A DNA stretch of 64,000 nucleotides from Dolomitihabitans soli (GTDB taxonomy: Bacteria; Actinomycetota; Actinomycetes; Streptosporangiales; Streptosporangiaceae), in the NCBI RefSeq assembly GCF_022213955.1, contig NZ_JAKNTW010000022.1, positions 62,001 through 126,000 of the forward strand. Direction: 5' to 3'. The translations under genes and the position numbers were made by a program. This document shows, one piece after another, positions 16,092 to 25,348 of the stretch (position 1 is the stretch's first letter; each line of letters opens with the position of its first letter). Below the pieces are notes generated by a model. The model ran no database searches and was not told the origin of the DNA. It saw only the letters and a list, made by a program, of their open reading frames with translations.

Positions 16092-16811
16092 TCACACCGG
16101 TCTTCCGCCCAGATCAGCCGGGGGCGAGTCGTCGTCGCGGGGGCGGCGGCGGTGTCTGCCTCCCGACAGCGCGGAGGCGTGTCTACGCAGGTTGGCCAGG
16201 GTCAGCATGAGTACCGAGGCGACGAGGACGACCAGCAGCAGGACACCCTCGACCGGCAGCGGGAACCCGAAGGAGAACCCCTCGGCGTCGGTGTCGGCCT
16301 GGCGCAGCGCGATCGTCTTCTGGCCGGCCGGGTCCGCACGGAGGACCTGGTTCTCCTTGACCTTGCGCGGCAGGCCGTACCCCACGACCTTCTTCTCGTC
16401 GCGGGTCTTGCGCTTCAGCCACACGCCGTCGACGTTGGCCTCGATCGTGTGGATCCGGCCGCCGTCGACCCGTTCGACGACGCCCACGTGATCGATCTTG
16501 CCGGTCTTCCTGGAGCCCGACCAGTCGAAGAAGACGAGCGCGCCGGGTTCGGGGGTGCGCGACCAGGCGTCCTGCCGTTTGAACCAGTTCGCGTGCGACG
16601 GGGTCCAGGCGAACTGGCCCACGTAGTCCTGGAGCCCGGCCTTGCCGGCCGCCCAGGCGATGAACATGTCGCACCACGGCGCGTTCCTGTACTGCGGATC
16701 CTTGACGTTCTCCGCGTACCACTCGCCGAACTTGGTGTACTGGCCTGCCCTTTCCCTGTAGCCCAGCTCCGGACGGATCGCTTCCAGCAGACCTTCGGCA
16801 ATCGGATCCAC
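16092..16811 (-). CDS. CHAP-domain amidase with C-terminal membrane anchor
   Basis: About 239 residues. The CHAP (NlpC/P60-like) domain has the nucleophile C47 in NAPWCDMF and H108 in KIDHVGVVE, suiting cleavage of peptidoglycan amide bonds. A hydrophobic segment (about 188-208, GVLLLVVLVASVLML) near the C-terminus is followed by a basic tail, so the protein is tail-anchored; no N-terminal signal is seen, which is odd for a wall enzyme. Start uncertain: GTG 16811 with AAGG upstream gives VDPIAEGLLEAIRPELG, the usual family beginning; GTG 16847 would add 12 residues. Confidence 0.82.
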   Translation of the reverse strand: MDPIAEGLLEAIRPELGYRERAGQYTKFGEWYAENVKDPQYRNAPWCDMFIAWAAGKAGLQDYVGQFAWTPSHANWFKRQDAWSRTPEPGALVFFDWSGSRKTGKIDHVGVVERVDGGRIHTIEANVDGVWLKRKTRDEKKVVGYGLPRKVKENQVLRADPAGQKTIALRQADTDAEGFSFGFPLPVEGVLLLVVLVASVLMLTLANLRRHASALSGGRHRRRPRDDDSPPADLGGRPV

Positions 16812-16901
16812 GGAGTGGACCTTAAGCAGATATCCCAGCAAAACCACCGAGAAATACCAAAATGGTCTAACGCCTGGTCGGGTGTCACCGCGGAACGATG
16901 A

Positions 16902-17894
16902 TCAGGCGTCCAGCAGGCGCTCGGCGACCTCCAGGTCCGTGATGAGCACGTTCACCCAGCCACCGCGCAGCGCGGCCTTGATGGCCGAGAGCTTCCCCAG
17001 GCCCCCGGCGACGGCCACCCTCCGGTCGATGGCACGGAAGCCGGCCACGTCGATCCCGACGACCCGCTGGTCGAAGGCGGACTCCACCGGTTCGCCCCGC
17101 GCGTCGAAGAAGTGCAGGCAGACGTCACCGACCGCGCCCAGCGAGCGGAGCTCCTCCTGGTCCGCGGCGCTCACCGCGTTGCCGCTGCGGAGCAGCAGCG
17201 GGGAGGGCTCCAGGCTGCCGATGCCGACCAGGGCGACGGTCAGGTCGTGCCACTGGGCCATCACGTCGACCACCGCAGCGTCCTGCAGCAGGGCGTCCCG
17301 GATGGTCGGCGTGCCCACCACCCCGGCCGAGGGGACGAAGACCGGACGGGCCCTGGTCACGTCCGACAGCCGCCCGATCAGCCGGGTCGCCAGAACCTGC
17401 GCCTCGGGGCTGCCCACCCCGCCGACGAGCTGCATGACCCGGTCCGCGACCTGGGCGCCCTTCGGCTGCATCCGGTCGACCGCGGCCAGCAGCGTCTCGC
17501 TCCACGAGGAGATCCCGATCACGTCGCCGCCGGTGAGGGTGACGTCGAAGTAGGCGGCGGCCGCCGCGCCGAGGGCGGGGATCACCTCGCCCCGGGCTCC
17601 TTCGGCGTCCACCACCACGACGTCGCGCAGGGAGTGCCGCCGCTGCAGCTCCTCCTCCAGCTCGGTGTGGACCCCCTCGGGCAGGACCACCACCGTGCGC
17701 ACGATCCCCCGGGTCACCGCCTCCTTCAGCAGCCGCGAGACCCGCGGCTGGGAGATGCTCAGCGACGCGGCGATCTCGGGCTGCCGGATGCCCTGCTCGT
17801 GGTACATCCGGGCCACCCGCGCCAGCAGACGCAGGTGGTCGGCGGCCACGACCCGGCCGGAGCCGTGGACCCACCCCGGATCGGGGACGACCAT
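16902..17894 (-). CDS. SorC/DeoR-type sugar-responsive regulator
   Basis: A 330-residue repressor or activator. The N-terminal HTH reads RQPEIAASLSISQPRVSR (about 37-54), followed by a SorC-type sugar-phosphate binding domain (LTGGDVIGISSW, then MQLVGGVG and ITDLEVAERLL at the end). ATG 17894 has GGAGGGG six bases upstream. It lies just downstream of, and in the same direction as, the kinase/transketolase/isomerase operon, 100 bp away, and most likely controls it in response to a phosphorylated intermediate. Confidence 0.9.
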   Translation of the reverse strand: MVVPDPGWVHGSGRVVAADHLRLLARVARMYHEQGIRQPEIAASLSISQPRVSRLLKEAVTRGIVRTVVVLPEGVHTELEEELQRRHSLRDVVVVDAEGARGEVIPALGAAAAAYFDVTLTGGDVIGISSWSETLLAAVDRMQPKGAQVADRVMQLVGGVGSPEAQVLATRLIGRLSDVTRARPVFVPSAGVVGTPTIRDALLQDAAVVDVMAQWHDLTVALVGIGSLEPSPLLLRSGNAVSAADQEELRSLGAVGDVCLHFFDARGEPVESAFDQRVVGIDVAGFRAIDRRVAVAGGLGKLSAIKAALRGGWVNVLITDLEVAERLLDA

Positions 17895-17995
17895 GTGCCC
17901 CTCCCACCCAACTCTCGTACGGCCGGCCCTCAGCCTAGCGGCCGGCCGATCGGCCGCCTCCAGGCGCAGACCACGCGACGGCGATCCATCCCCGC

Positions 17996-19480
17996 CTACT
18001 CATCTGCCGCTCCCTTCCGGTCGGCCCCGGGGCGGGTTCGCGCCACCGCCTCGTGCCAGGCGGCGAGCCTGGCCGTACGGCCGGCCGGCTCGCCCGCGGG
18101 CTCGAAGGTGTCACCGGGGCGCGGCCGGTTCTCCAGTTCCTCGAAGGTCCAGAGGCCGGCGGCGAGCCCGGCGGCGTGGGCCACGCCCAGGCACGAGAGG
18201 TCGTGCTCGGCCGAGCGGAACACGCGGCGGCCGCTGATCTCCGCCTGGAGCCGCATCAGCCGGTCGTTCCTGGTCAGCCCGCCGTCGGCGAGCAGGACCC
18301 GCACCTCGCCCACGGTCTGCTGCACGGCCGCCAGCACGTCCTCGACCTGGAACGCGACCGCCTCCAGCGCCGCCCCGACGAGTTCGCCGCGCCGGGTGCC
18401 CAGCGTCAGGCCGCTCAGCGCGGCGCGCGCGCCGGGCTCCCACCACGGCGCGCCGAGCCCGCCGAACGCCGGCACCAGGTGCACGCCGTCCGGATCCTCG
18501 GCCTCCGCCAGCAGGGCCTCGGCGGTGCTGCCGAACAGTTCGGCGAGCCAGCCGAGGGTACGGCCGCTCGCCCGGATGTTGCCCTCGACCGCGAGCACCG
18601 GGCCGGTCACGTCCCAGGCGACGCTGCGGCACAGGCCCGGCGCGTCGCCGCGGTCGCCGATCGCCATCACCGACGACCCGGTGCCGTAGGTGGCCTTCAC
18701 CACCCCGGGCCGCCACCCGCCGTGCGCGAACATCGCCGCGTGCGAGTCGCCCAGCACCGCGAGGACCGGCACGCCGTCGGGCAGCGGGGCCAGGTCGCGG
18801 ACCGCGGGGAAGGGCCCGCCGGAGGGCACGATCGCCGGCAGCACCCCGGCGGGCACGCCGAACACGTCGAGCAGCCGCTCGTCCCACTGCCGGGTCGCCA
18901 CGTTCATGAGCTGGGTGCGGGAGGCGTTCCCCACCTCGGTCACGTGCTCGCCGCCGAACCGGCTGAGCAGCCAGGAGTCCACCGTGCCCAGGCAGAGCCC
19001 GGCGCCGCGGCGGTCCCCGGGGTCGTGCGCGTCGAGCAGCCAGCGGGCCTTCAATGCGGAGAACATCGGGTCGAGCGGCATGCCGCTGGCCGCCCGTACC
19101 AGCGGGCCGGCCCCGGCGGCCACGAGGTCGGCGCAGGTCGCGGTGGTCCGCTGGTCCTGCCAGCTGATCAGGGGACCGGCGGGCTCGCCGGTGCGGCGGT
19201 CCCACAGCGCCAGCGACTCGCGCTGGGTGCTCAGGCCGACGGCCACGACCCGGGAGGCGAGCGACGGGTCGACGCACCGCGCGACCGCCAGCCGTACGCT
19301 CTGCCACAGTTCCCCGGGGTCCTGTTCCACCCAGCCGGGGCGGGGGTGGGTCTCGGTGAGCGGCGCGGAGCCGCGCGCGACCACCTCACCGCCGCCGGGG
19401 CCGCCGGCGGCGACGAGGAGCGCCTTGGTGGCGCTCGTCCCCTGGTCGACGGCCAGGATGAGAGGTCCGGCGCTAACCAT
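17996..19480 (-). CDS. FGGY-family carbohydrate kinase
   Basis: A 494-residue ATP-dependent sugar kinase of the xylulokinase/glycerol kinase family. The N-terminal phosphate loop AVDQGTSATKAL (10-21), the substrate region WVEQDP and LSTQRESLALWD, the ATP-domain ATYGTGSSV and the C-terminal LADGGLTRND are all present. ATG 19480 overlaps the end of the transketolase C-subunit gene by eight bases. Next to a TIM-barrel isomerase and split transketolase the best guess is a ketose kinase, perhaps apulose kinase; xylulose or erythrulose are alternatives. Confidence 0.88.
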   Translation of the reverse strand: MVSAGPLILAVDQGTSATKALLVAAGGPGGGEVVARGSAPLTETHPRPGWVEQDPGELWQSVRLAVARCVDPSLASRVVAVGLSTQRESLALWDRRTGEPAGPLISWQDQRTTATCADLVAAGAGPLVRAASGMPLDPMFSALKARWLLDAHDPGDRRGAGLCLGTVDSWLLSRFGGEHVTEVGNASRTQLMNVATRQWDERLLDVFGVPAGVLPAIVPSGGPFPAVRDLAPLPDGVPVLAVLGDSHAAMFAHGGWRPGVVKATYGTGSSVMAIGDRGDAPGLCRSVAWDVTGPVLAVEGNIRASGRTLGWLAELFGSTAEALLAEAEDPDGVHLVPAFGGLGAPWWEPGARAALSGLTLGTRRGELVGAALEAVAFQVEDVLAAVQQTVGEVRVLLADGGLTRNDRLMRLQAEISGRRVFRSAEHDLSCLGVAHAAGLAAGLWTFEELENRPRPGDTFEPAGEPAGRTARLAAWHEAVARTRPGADRKGAADE

Positions 19481-20408
19481 GACCGAGCAGTTCGCGGGCG
19501 GCGGCCACGATGCCGTCGGCGGACAGGCCGAAGTGGTCGAGCAGGAACCGGGTGTCGCCGGTGGGCGCGAAGACCCGGGGGACGCCGAGGATCCGCATCG
19601 GGCACGGGTGGCGGGTGACCACGATCGAGGCCACCGCCGCGCCGAGGCCGCCGCTGATCGTGGCCTCCTCGGCGGTCACGATCCCGCCGGTCTCCCGCGC
19701 GGCGGCCACGACGGCCTCCTCGTCGAGCGGGTCGAGGAAGGGCAGGTTGAGCACCCGTGCCGAGACGCCCGCCGCGCCGAGCCGCTCGGCGGCCTCCAGC
19801 GCGCGGGAGGTCAGCGAGCCGATGGCGATCAGGGTGACGTCGTCGCCGGAGCGCAGCAGCACGGCCCTGCGGGGGGCGAAGGGAGCGTCCGCGGGAGTCA
19901 CCGCGGGCACCTTGAAGCGGGGGACGCGCAGGTAGGAGGGCCTGCCGGAGGCCGCGGCCCAGCGTACGGCCGCGCGGGTCTGAACCGGGTCGGCGGGCAC
20001 GATGACGTCGAGGCCCGCGACCGCCCGCACCCAGGACAGATCCTCGATGGAGTGGTGGGTGGGGCCCAGCTCGCCGTACGCCATGCCGGGGCTCTGCCCG
20101 CAGAGCACGACGTGCGCCTCGCTGTAGGCGACGTCGGCCTTGATCTGCTCCAGGGCGCGGCCGGTGAGGAACGGCGCGGCGGCGCAGACGAACGGGATCT
20201 TCCCGGCGTTGGCCAGCCCCGCCGCGACCCCCACCAGGTCCTGTTCGGCGATGCCGACGTTCACCAGCCGGCGGGGGAACTCCTCGCGGAAGCCGCCCAG
20301 GTTGCTCGATCCCACGGAGTCATTGCAGACCGCCACGATCCGTTCGTCCTGCCTGGCGAGGGCGACGAGTTCCGCGGCGAAGTCCTTGCGGCAGTCGAAC
20401 TCGGTCAT
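19473..20408 (-). CDS. Transketolase C-terminal subunit
   Basis: A 311-residue protein equal to the pyrimidine-binding and C-terminal domains of transketolase. It has the central acid in VNVGIAEQDLVG (E of the TPP-activating site), GPTHHSIEDL and a C-terminal domain with ISGGLGAAVASIV. ATG 20408 overlaps the stop of the N-subunit (ATGA). The two halves make one enzyme that moves two-carbon units between sugar phosphates. In this operon it would act after the kinase. Confidence 0.92.
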   Translation of the reverse strand: MTEFDCRKDFAAELVALARQDERIVAVCNDSVGSSNLGGFREEFPRRLVNVGIAEQDLVGVAAGLANAGKIPFVCAAAPFLTGRALEQIKADVAYSEAHVVLCGQSPGMAYGELGPTHHSIEDLSWVRAVAGLDVIVPADPVQTRAAVRWAAASGRPSYLRVPRFKVPAVTPADAPFAPRRAVLLRSGDDVTLIAIGSLTSRALEAAERLGAAGVSARVLNLPFLDPLDEEAVVAAARETGGIVTAEEATISGGLGAAVASIVVTRHPCPMRILGVPRVFAPTGDTRFLLDHFGLSADGIVAAARELLGHG

Positions 20409-21331
20409 CGGGCCAGCTCCGCGAGCGCCGCTTCGACCTGCTCGGCGCTGGGCACCTTGTGGTGCCACTCGACCCGGTCCTCCATGAAGGAGACGCCCTT
20501 CCCCTTGACGGTGTTCGCGATGACGGCCACCGGCTTGCCGGTGTCGGATCGGCTCATCGCCTCCAGCAGCGCGAGATGGTCGTGACCGTCGACGTCGCGC
20601 ACCTCCCAGCCGAAGCCTTCCCACTTGGCCCCGAGCGGCTCCAGCCTGGTGGTGTCCTCGGTCCGCGCGCCCTGTTGCAGCCGGTTCCGGTCGACGACGG
20701 CGGTCAGCGACGACAGCCCGTGGTGGGCCGCGGTCATCGCCGCCTCCCAGTTGCTGCCCTCCTGGAGTTCGCCGTCGCCGAGCACCACGACGGTCCGCCA
20801 GGCGGCGCCGTCGAGCTGGGCGGCGAGCGCGCAGCCGGTGGCGACGGGGAAGCCGTGCCCGAGCGCGCCGGTGTTCGTCTCCACGCCCGGCACCTTCATC
20901 CGGTTGGGGTGGCCGTTCAGCGCGGACAGCGGGGCCAGGAAGGTCGCCAGTTCCGCACGGTGGAAGAAGCCGCAGTGCGCGAGGGTGGAGTAGAGGGCGG
21001 CGGCGCAGTGGCCCTTGCTCAGCACGAACCGGTCGCGGCCGGGCAGTTTCGGACGTGTGGGATCGACGTCGAGCAGCCCGTAGAAGCAGGTCACCAGGAT
21101 GTCGGTGACCGAGAGATCGCCGCCGATGTGGCCCATGCCCGCCCGGTCGATCATCTCGACGACGCTCCGCCGTACCTCGCGGGACACGCGGCGCAGCTCG
21201 TCGGCGGCGGCCTGCGGGCTCCCCGCGCGGATCCGCTCGACGGTCTCGCGGTACTCCCGCGCCCCCGCCGGGTCGGCGGGCAGCAGCGCGTGGCCGCTCA
21301 CCGTATGACCGCCCACCGCCTGACCGCTCAC
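20405..21331 (-). CDS. Transketolase N-terminal subunit
   Basis: A 308-residue protein equal to the TPP pyrophosphate-binding half of transketolase. Visible: [11 protein letters not shown] (65-75), the SKGH loop (105-108), [10 protein letters not shown] (151-160) and the TPP/magnesium motif [13 protein letters not shown] starting at residue 185. The GTG start at 21331 overlaps the stop of the isomerase gene (GTGA). A separate full-length housekeeping transketolase must exist elsewhere; this split version is the catabolic type. Confidence 0.92.
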   Translation of the reverse strand: MSGQAVGGHTVSGHALLPADPAGAREYRETVERIRAGSPQAAADELRRVSREVRRSVVEMIDRAGMGHIGGDLSVTDILVTCFYGLLDVDPTRPKLPGRDRFVLSKGHCAAALYSTLAHCGFFHRAELATFLAPLSALNGHPNRMKVPGVETNTGALGHGFPVATGCALAAQLDGAAWRTVVVLGDGELQEGSNWEAAMTAAHHGLSSLTAVVDRNRLQQGARTEDTTRLEPLGAKWEGFGWEVRDVDGHDHLALLEAMSRSDTGKPVAVIANTVKGKGVSFMEDRVEWHHKVPSAEQVEAALAELAR

Positions 21332-22341
21332 TGATCGGCCATCGCGCTCAGCAGGGCCCGTTGCACGACGCGCTGGGCGGCCAGGGCGTCCTGGGCGCGT
21401 TGTGCGGCCGTGAGGGCGTCGTGGTCGAGGAGTCCGAGTGCGCGGTGGATGCTCTTCATGACCCGGATCCCGGCCCGCGCCGCCTCGACCGAGTCCTCGC
21501 GGAAGGGGAACTGGTCGAGTTGCCAGACGCCCTCCCAGCGGGCCTCGCGCAACGCGTGGAAGAACTCGAAGGTCTCGGTGAGGTGGACCGAGCCGACGAT
21601 CATGTCGTCGTCCCAGCCCCGGTGGTTGTCGTTGACGTCGATCGCGAACAGGCGGCCGCGTGACATCGCGAGCCTGGCCGCGTCTGCGGGCGACTCCCCG
21701 CCGTAGAGGGAGTGGCCGAAGTCGAGCAGGACGCCGACGTTGGGCAGCCCGATCTCGTCGATGGCCAGCAGGGTCTTGGCCGCCGAGGAGAACACCATGG
21801 TGTTGCGCGGCTCACGGGGCTTGTACTCGATCGCGAAGCGCAGGTCGGGGAAGGTCGACGCCAGCTCGCGCACCCCCTCGACGGAGAACCGCCAGATCTC
21901 GGAGTGGTCCACCTGGAAGGGATAGTCCCAGCCGTCCTGGCCCGGCCACAGCTTCACGTAGTCGCAGCCGAGCAGCCTGGCCACCTCGGCCGCACGGGAG
22001 ACCAGCTCGATCGCCTCCCGCCGCACCCCGGCGTCCGGGTTGGTGAAGGCGCCCTTGACGAACCGCCTGGTGTAGATCTCCGGGGTCACCGCGATGGCCC
22101 TCAGCCCGTTGCGGTCCAGCGCCGCGCGCACCTCCTCGACGGGGAGGTCGGGCGGGTCGAAGGGGAAGGTCAGGTCCACGACCGACAGGTCACCGACCTG
22201 ACCCGCGAGGTCGATCGCCGCCAGGGTGTCGACGGGCGGGCCGTAGCCGTCCGTCGCGTACCTGTCGACGTAGCGGCCGAAGTGCCAGATCCCGGCGCCG
22301 AAGGTCGGCTCTTGAATATCTATTCGGTCATGACTAGACAT
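21328..22341 (-). CDS. Sugar (phosphate) isomerase/epimerase, xylose-isomerase-like TIM barrel
   Basis: A 337-residue AP-endonuclease-2/xylose-isomerase-type barrel. Acidic and histidine metal ligands are suggested by [37 protein letters not shown] and [11 protein letters not shown]. It is first in a four-gene run with transketolase halves and an FGGY kinase. That gene set is the one described for D-apiose use through apulose-4-phosphate, where this protein would be the apiose isomerase; this is inference. ATG 22341 is used; no good SD is seen, and the region upstream is A/T-rich. The in-frame start at 22398 is less likely. Confidence 0.82.
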   Translation of the reverse strand: MSSHDRIDIQEPTFGAGIWHFGRYVDRYATDGYGPPVDTLAAIDLAGQVGDLSVVDLTFPFDPPDLPVEEVRAALDRNGLRAIAVTPEIYTRRFVKGAFTNPDAGVRREAIELVSRAAEVARLLGCDYVKLWPGQDGWDYPFQVDHSEIWRFSVEGVRELASTFPDLRFAIEYKPREPRNTMVFSSAAKTLLAIDEIGLPNVGVLLDFGHSLYGGESPADAARLAMSRGRLFAIDVNDNHRGWDDDMIVGSVHLTETFEFFHALREARWEGVWQLDQFPFREDSVEAARAGIRVMKSIHRALGLLDHDALTAAQRAQDALAAQRVVQRALLSAMADQ

Positions 22342-22384
22342 ACTCAGACCGTAGATAGGGCGAGCCGGAAATGTCAATGAATTC

Positions 22385-22548
22385 GTGCTGCACACCACCG
22401 TCTACAACGTGCACCAGCGGATGGCCGACGCCTACGCCCTCGGCAGGGCGCCGCCGCGAGCAGGCGCTGGACATGCGGCAGATCGTCGCCGACCCGGCGA
22501 GGGAGTTCCTGCTACGCGTGTCGATGCTGCGGGAGGAGCTGGTCTAGC
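22385..22548 (+). pseudogene. Frameshifted C-terminal gene fragment
   Basis: Reads [20 protein letters not shown] in one frame to about 22442, then RRREQALDMRQIVADPARE and on to a stop (LREELV) at 22546-22548 in another. The two halves join smoothly if one base is added or removed near 22445. There is no start codon in context. I do not recognise the parent protein. It lies between the isomerase promoter and the DUF4031 gene. Confidence 0.4.
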
Positions 22549-22557
22549 CTTGACGCT

Positions 22558-22821
22558 GTGAGCGTGCTGATCGATCCCCCTTCCTGGCCGGGGCCGCGTG
22601 GCCTGCTCTGGTCGCATCTGGTCAGTGACAGCTCCTACGAGGAACTGCACGCCTTCGCCGTACGGCTCGGCGTGCCGTCCAGGGCGTTCGACCGCGACCA
22701 CTACGACGTGCCGGAGATCGTCCACGCGCGGGCGGTGGCCCTGGGCGCCGAACCGGTCGGTTCCCGCGAGTTGCTCACCCGGCTCGTCGCGGCGGGGCTA
22801 CGCCGCCGGCGGATGCGTTAG
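22558..22821 (+). CDS. DUF4031 family protein
   Basis: An 87-residue soluble protein of the DUF4031 group: LIDPPSWPGPRGLLWSHL at the start, HAFAVRLGVPSRAFDRDHYD in the middle and the usual close GSRELLTRLVAAGLR. Family function unknown, seen as a stand-alone small protein in many actinomycetes. The start is GTG 22558; no SD precedes it, so translation may be leaderless. It converges with and overlaps the last 24 bases of the HD-protein gene. Confidence 0.8.
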   Translation: MSVLIDPPSWPGPRGLLWSHLVSDSSYEELHAFAVRLGVPSRAFDRDHYDVPEIVHARAVALGAEPVGSRELLTRLVAAGLRRRRMR

Positions 22822-23412
22822 GCGGTCCAGCTCGGCGGTCATGTTCTCGCGGGCCCTCGTCTCCCACCGCTCGTGCGCGATCGGCGTGCGGTACAGGCGC
22901 GGCACGGCGAGCAGCCGCCGCAGGACCTCGGCGCGACCGGCCCTGAACAGCTCCTCCGGCACGTGTCGGTACTCCTCGCGGACGGCCACGGTGTACGCCG
23001 CGTAGCCGGGGCCGGCGAGGACGGCCAGGTCGGCGTCGCACAGCACCGCGCCGTCATGGTCGCCGGCGGCGGGGTCGTGCGTGGCGGTCAGCCGGACCAG
23101 CCGGGCCGTCTCGGCCACCCGGCGGGCCGGCACGCCGCACCTGGGCAGCCTGGCCTGGGCGAGCTGGGCGCTGCGCTCCTCGTCCCAGCCGGGTCTGCCC
23201 TGGTAGACCGCGTCGTGGAACCAGGCGGCCAGCCGTACCGCCACCGGGTCGGCGGCCAGTTCCGCGAGCGGCCCGATGGCGTCCAGGACGCCGCGCAGGT
23301 GGGCGAGGGTGTGGTAGCGGCGGTGCGGCTCCGCCCAGCGGGCGACCAGCTCCGCGCCCGTCGCCCGAGAGGCGGGCGAGTCGTCCACCAGGGCCGCCCA
23401 GGCGGCGATCAC
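22798..23412 (-). CDS. HD-superfamily metal-dependent phosphohydrolase (COG4339-like)
   Basis: A 204-residue protein of a predicted HD hydrolase group. It has RRYHTLAHL (31-39), the HD pair in WFHDAVYQG (H66-D67) and a late aspartate in LCDADLAVLAG, as in COG4339. The start GTG 23412 overlaps the stop of the amidohydrolase (GTGA), making it the final gene of the long leftward operon. Substrate is unknown; it may be a hitch-hiker in the operon or may act on a phosphorylated by-product. Confidence 0.82.
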   Translation of the reverse strand: MIAAWAALVDDSPASRATGAELVARWAEPHRRYHTLAHLRGVLDAIGPLAELAADPVAVRLAAWFHDAVYQGRPGWDEERSAQLAQARLPRCGVPARRVAETARLVRLTATHDPAAGDHDGAVLCDADLAVLAGPGYAAYTVAVREEYRHVPEELFRAGRAEVLRRLLAVPRLYRTPIAHERWETRARENMTAELDRLTHPPAA

Positions 23413-24266
23413 AGCCGGTACGCGCGTACGGCGCTGCCGCCGAAGACCGCCTCCCGCTCGCCCGGCGACAGCCCGGCGGTCAGGTCGGCGGCGGCGGTCA
23501 CCACCTCGGCGTAGGAGGCGGCGAGCAGGCAGACCGGCCAGTCGGACCCGAACATGACCCGATCGGGGCCGAAGGCGTCGAGCACCACCTCGGCGTACGG
23601 CCGGAGCGTCGCCGCGGTCCAGTCCTGCCACGGCGCCTCGGTGACCATGCCGGACAGCTTGCAGAACGTGTTGGGCTCCGCGGCCAGCGTCCGGACGGCG
23701 CTCGCCCACGGCTCCAGCTCGCCCGAGGCGATCGGCGGCTTGGACAGGTGGTCCAGCACGAAGGTCAGCCCGGGGAGCGCCCGGACCGTCTCGATCGCGG
23801 CGGGCAGCTGGTGCGGCAGGGTCAGCAGGTCGAAGACGAGCCCCGCGTCCGCGACGGCCTGGAGCCCTTTCCGGACATCCGGCCGACACAGCCACGACGC
23901 GTCCGGCTCCGCCTGCACGCCGTGCCTGATCCCGACCAGCGGTCCCGCCGGCAGGTCCGCCAGCGCGCCCGCGACGTCGCCGCCGGTGAGATCGACCCAG
24001 CCGACGACCCCGGCGACCAGGTCCGACCCGGCGGCGAGCGCCAGGAACTCGGGCGTCTCCGCCGGGTCGGGCACGGTCTGCACCAGGATCGTGCGGCCGA
24101 TGCCCGCCTCCCGGGCGAGCGGCGCGAGGTCGGCGAGGGAGAAGTCGCGGCGGATCGGGGCCATCCGCTGGCCCGTGATCCACGGCTGGTCACGGACGCC
24201 GAGGTCCCACACGTGGTGGTGGGCGTCCACCCGGGTCACGCCGTTCACGCCGCTCACGCCGCTCAT
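23409..24266 (-). CDS. Amidohydrolase-2 family sugar-lactonase-like enzyme
   Basis: A 285-residue TIM-barrel hydrolase. Metal and catalytic residues: DAHHHVWD near residue 14 (HxH motif), FVLDHLSKP near 170, and GSDWPVCLL near 240. This pattern is that of L-fuconolactonase/L-rhamnono-lactonase and PDC lactonase. ATG 24266 overlaps the stop of the DUF4432 gene (ATGA). With the SDR two genes upstream it could open a sugar lactone produced by an aldose dehydrogenase. Which sugar is not known. Confidence 0.87.
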   Translation of the reverse strand: MSGVSGVNGVTRVDAHHHVWDLGVRDQPWITGQRMAPIRRDFSLADLAPLAREAGIGRTILVQTVPDPAETPEFLALAAGSDLVAGVVGWVDLTGGDVAGALADLPAGPLVGIRHGVQAEPDASWLCRPDVRKGLQAVADAGLVFDLLTLPHQLPAAIETVRALPGLTFVLDHLSKPPIASGELEPWASAVRTLAAEPNTFCKLSGMVTEAPWQDWTAATLRPYAEVVLDAFGPDRVMFGSDWPVCLLAASYAEVVTAAADLTAGLSPGEREAVFGGSAVRAYRL

Positions 24267-25348
24267 GGGGCGAGACGCTCGTCGAGCGCGGCGATCGCGG
24301 CGGCGCCGTGGTGGGTCCTGAAGGTGGTGTGGTAGGTGCGGGATTCACCAGGTTCGAGCCAGATCATGCTGCCATCTTCCCTGGCCGCGGCGTCGCCCGC
24401 CACCGCGTGGGTCGACGGCTCCAGGCCGACGGCGTAGTCACCGGCCCGCAGATTGAGCCACTGGAAGAAGTGCGGGAACTCGGCCGCCGACCACTCCACG
24501 CTCACCGCGAACTCCAGCCGGTCGTTCACCAGCGCCGCCGCCGAACCGGTCAGGACGTGCTCGTAGACCTGCTCGACGAACCCCGGCAGCGGCGCCGGCA
24601 TGGTCCGGTTGTCCACCCCCTGCTCGGCGACGCTGTCGCTGCGCCACACCGTCTCCTTCATCGGGGCCAGGAACCGGGAGCCCTCCTCCAGGAGCGGCCA
24701 GCCGAGGTTGATGTGGTAGAGGAACATGTGCGGCATCCGGTCGAAGCCGGGGTTGCTCACCGTGTCGACGAGCCGGATCTCCTCGCCGCCGAGGTCGGCC
24801 TCGATCCTGCGGGTCAGCAGGAGGTTCTCGGCGAAGACCGCGGCCTGCCGCACCTCTCCCTCCGCCCACAGCACGCACCGGTCGCCCTCCCACCGCTCGC
24901 CGTAACCGGTGAGCCTGGCCGGGATGTTGGCGACCCGGCCGTGCAGGCCGTGCCGTACGGCCGGCCGGGGCGGGTACCGGTAGGAGTCGGCGGGCACCTC
25001 GCCGCCGAACAGCGTGTGATCGAGGCCCCCGGTCACGGTCAGGCCGGAGAACGACCGCAGCCAGGACAGGCCGTCCTCGTCCGCGTTCTCGTGCAGACCC
25101 GGATTGCGGAACCCGGTCCTGGACCGCCAGCCGAAGGCCCGGCCCGAGTGCTCGGCCGCGCCGATGTCCATGCACCGGTCGACCAGCACGTCGAAGGCCA
25201 GCCCGCTGCCGGTCCTGAACTCCAGGGTCCGGATCCCGCGCTCGACCCCGTCGCCGAGCGTGACCAGGCGCACCCCGCCCGCCGCGGCCACGTCGCCCGC
25301 CCGCGCGGCGAGGTCGCGCGGGCCGAGGTCCTGTCCGTGCAGCTTCAC
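24263..25348 (-). CDS. DUF4432 aldose-epimerase-like protein
   Basis: A 361-residue galactose-mutarotase-like beta-sandwich protein of the DUF4432 family. Features: VDRCMDIGAAEHSG near 55, GLHGRVANIPA near 135 and PHMFLYHINLGWP near 195, and a C-terminal HFFQWLNLRAGDYAVGLEPS that carries the usual catalytic Glu of mutarotases. GTG 25348 overlaps the SDR stop (GTGA). Such proteins equilibrate sugar anomers or bind sugar acids, and suit a dehydrogenase/lactonase pathway. Confidence 0.82.
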   Translation of the reverse strand: MKLHGQDLGPRDLAARAGDVAAAGGVRLVTLGDGVERGIRTLEFRTGSGLAFDVLVDRCMDIGAAEHSGRAFGWRSRTGFRNPGLHENADEDGLSWLRSFSGLTVTGGLDHTLFGGEVPADSYRYPPRPAVRHGLHGRVANIPARLTGYGERWEGDRCVLWAEGEVRQAAVFAENLLLTRRIEADLGGEEIRLVDTVSNPGFDRMPHMFLYHINLGWPLLEEGSRFLAPMKETVWRSDSVAEQGVDNRTMPAPLPGFVEQVYEHVLTGSAAALVNDRLEFAVSVEWSAAEFPHFFQWLNLRAGDYAVGLEPSTHAVAGDAAAREDGSMIWLEPGESRTYHTTFRTHHGAAAIAALDERLAP

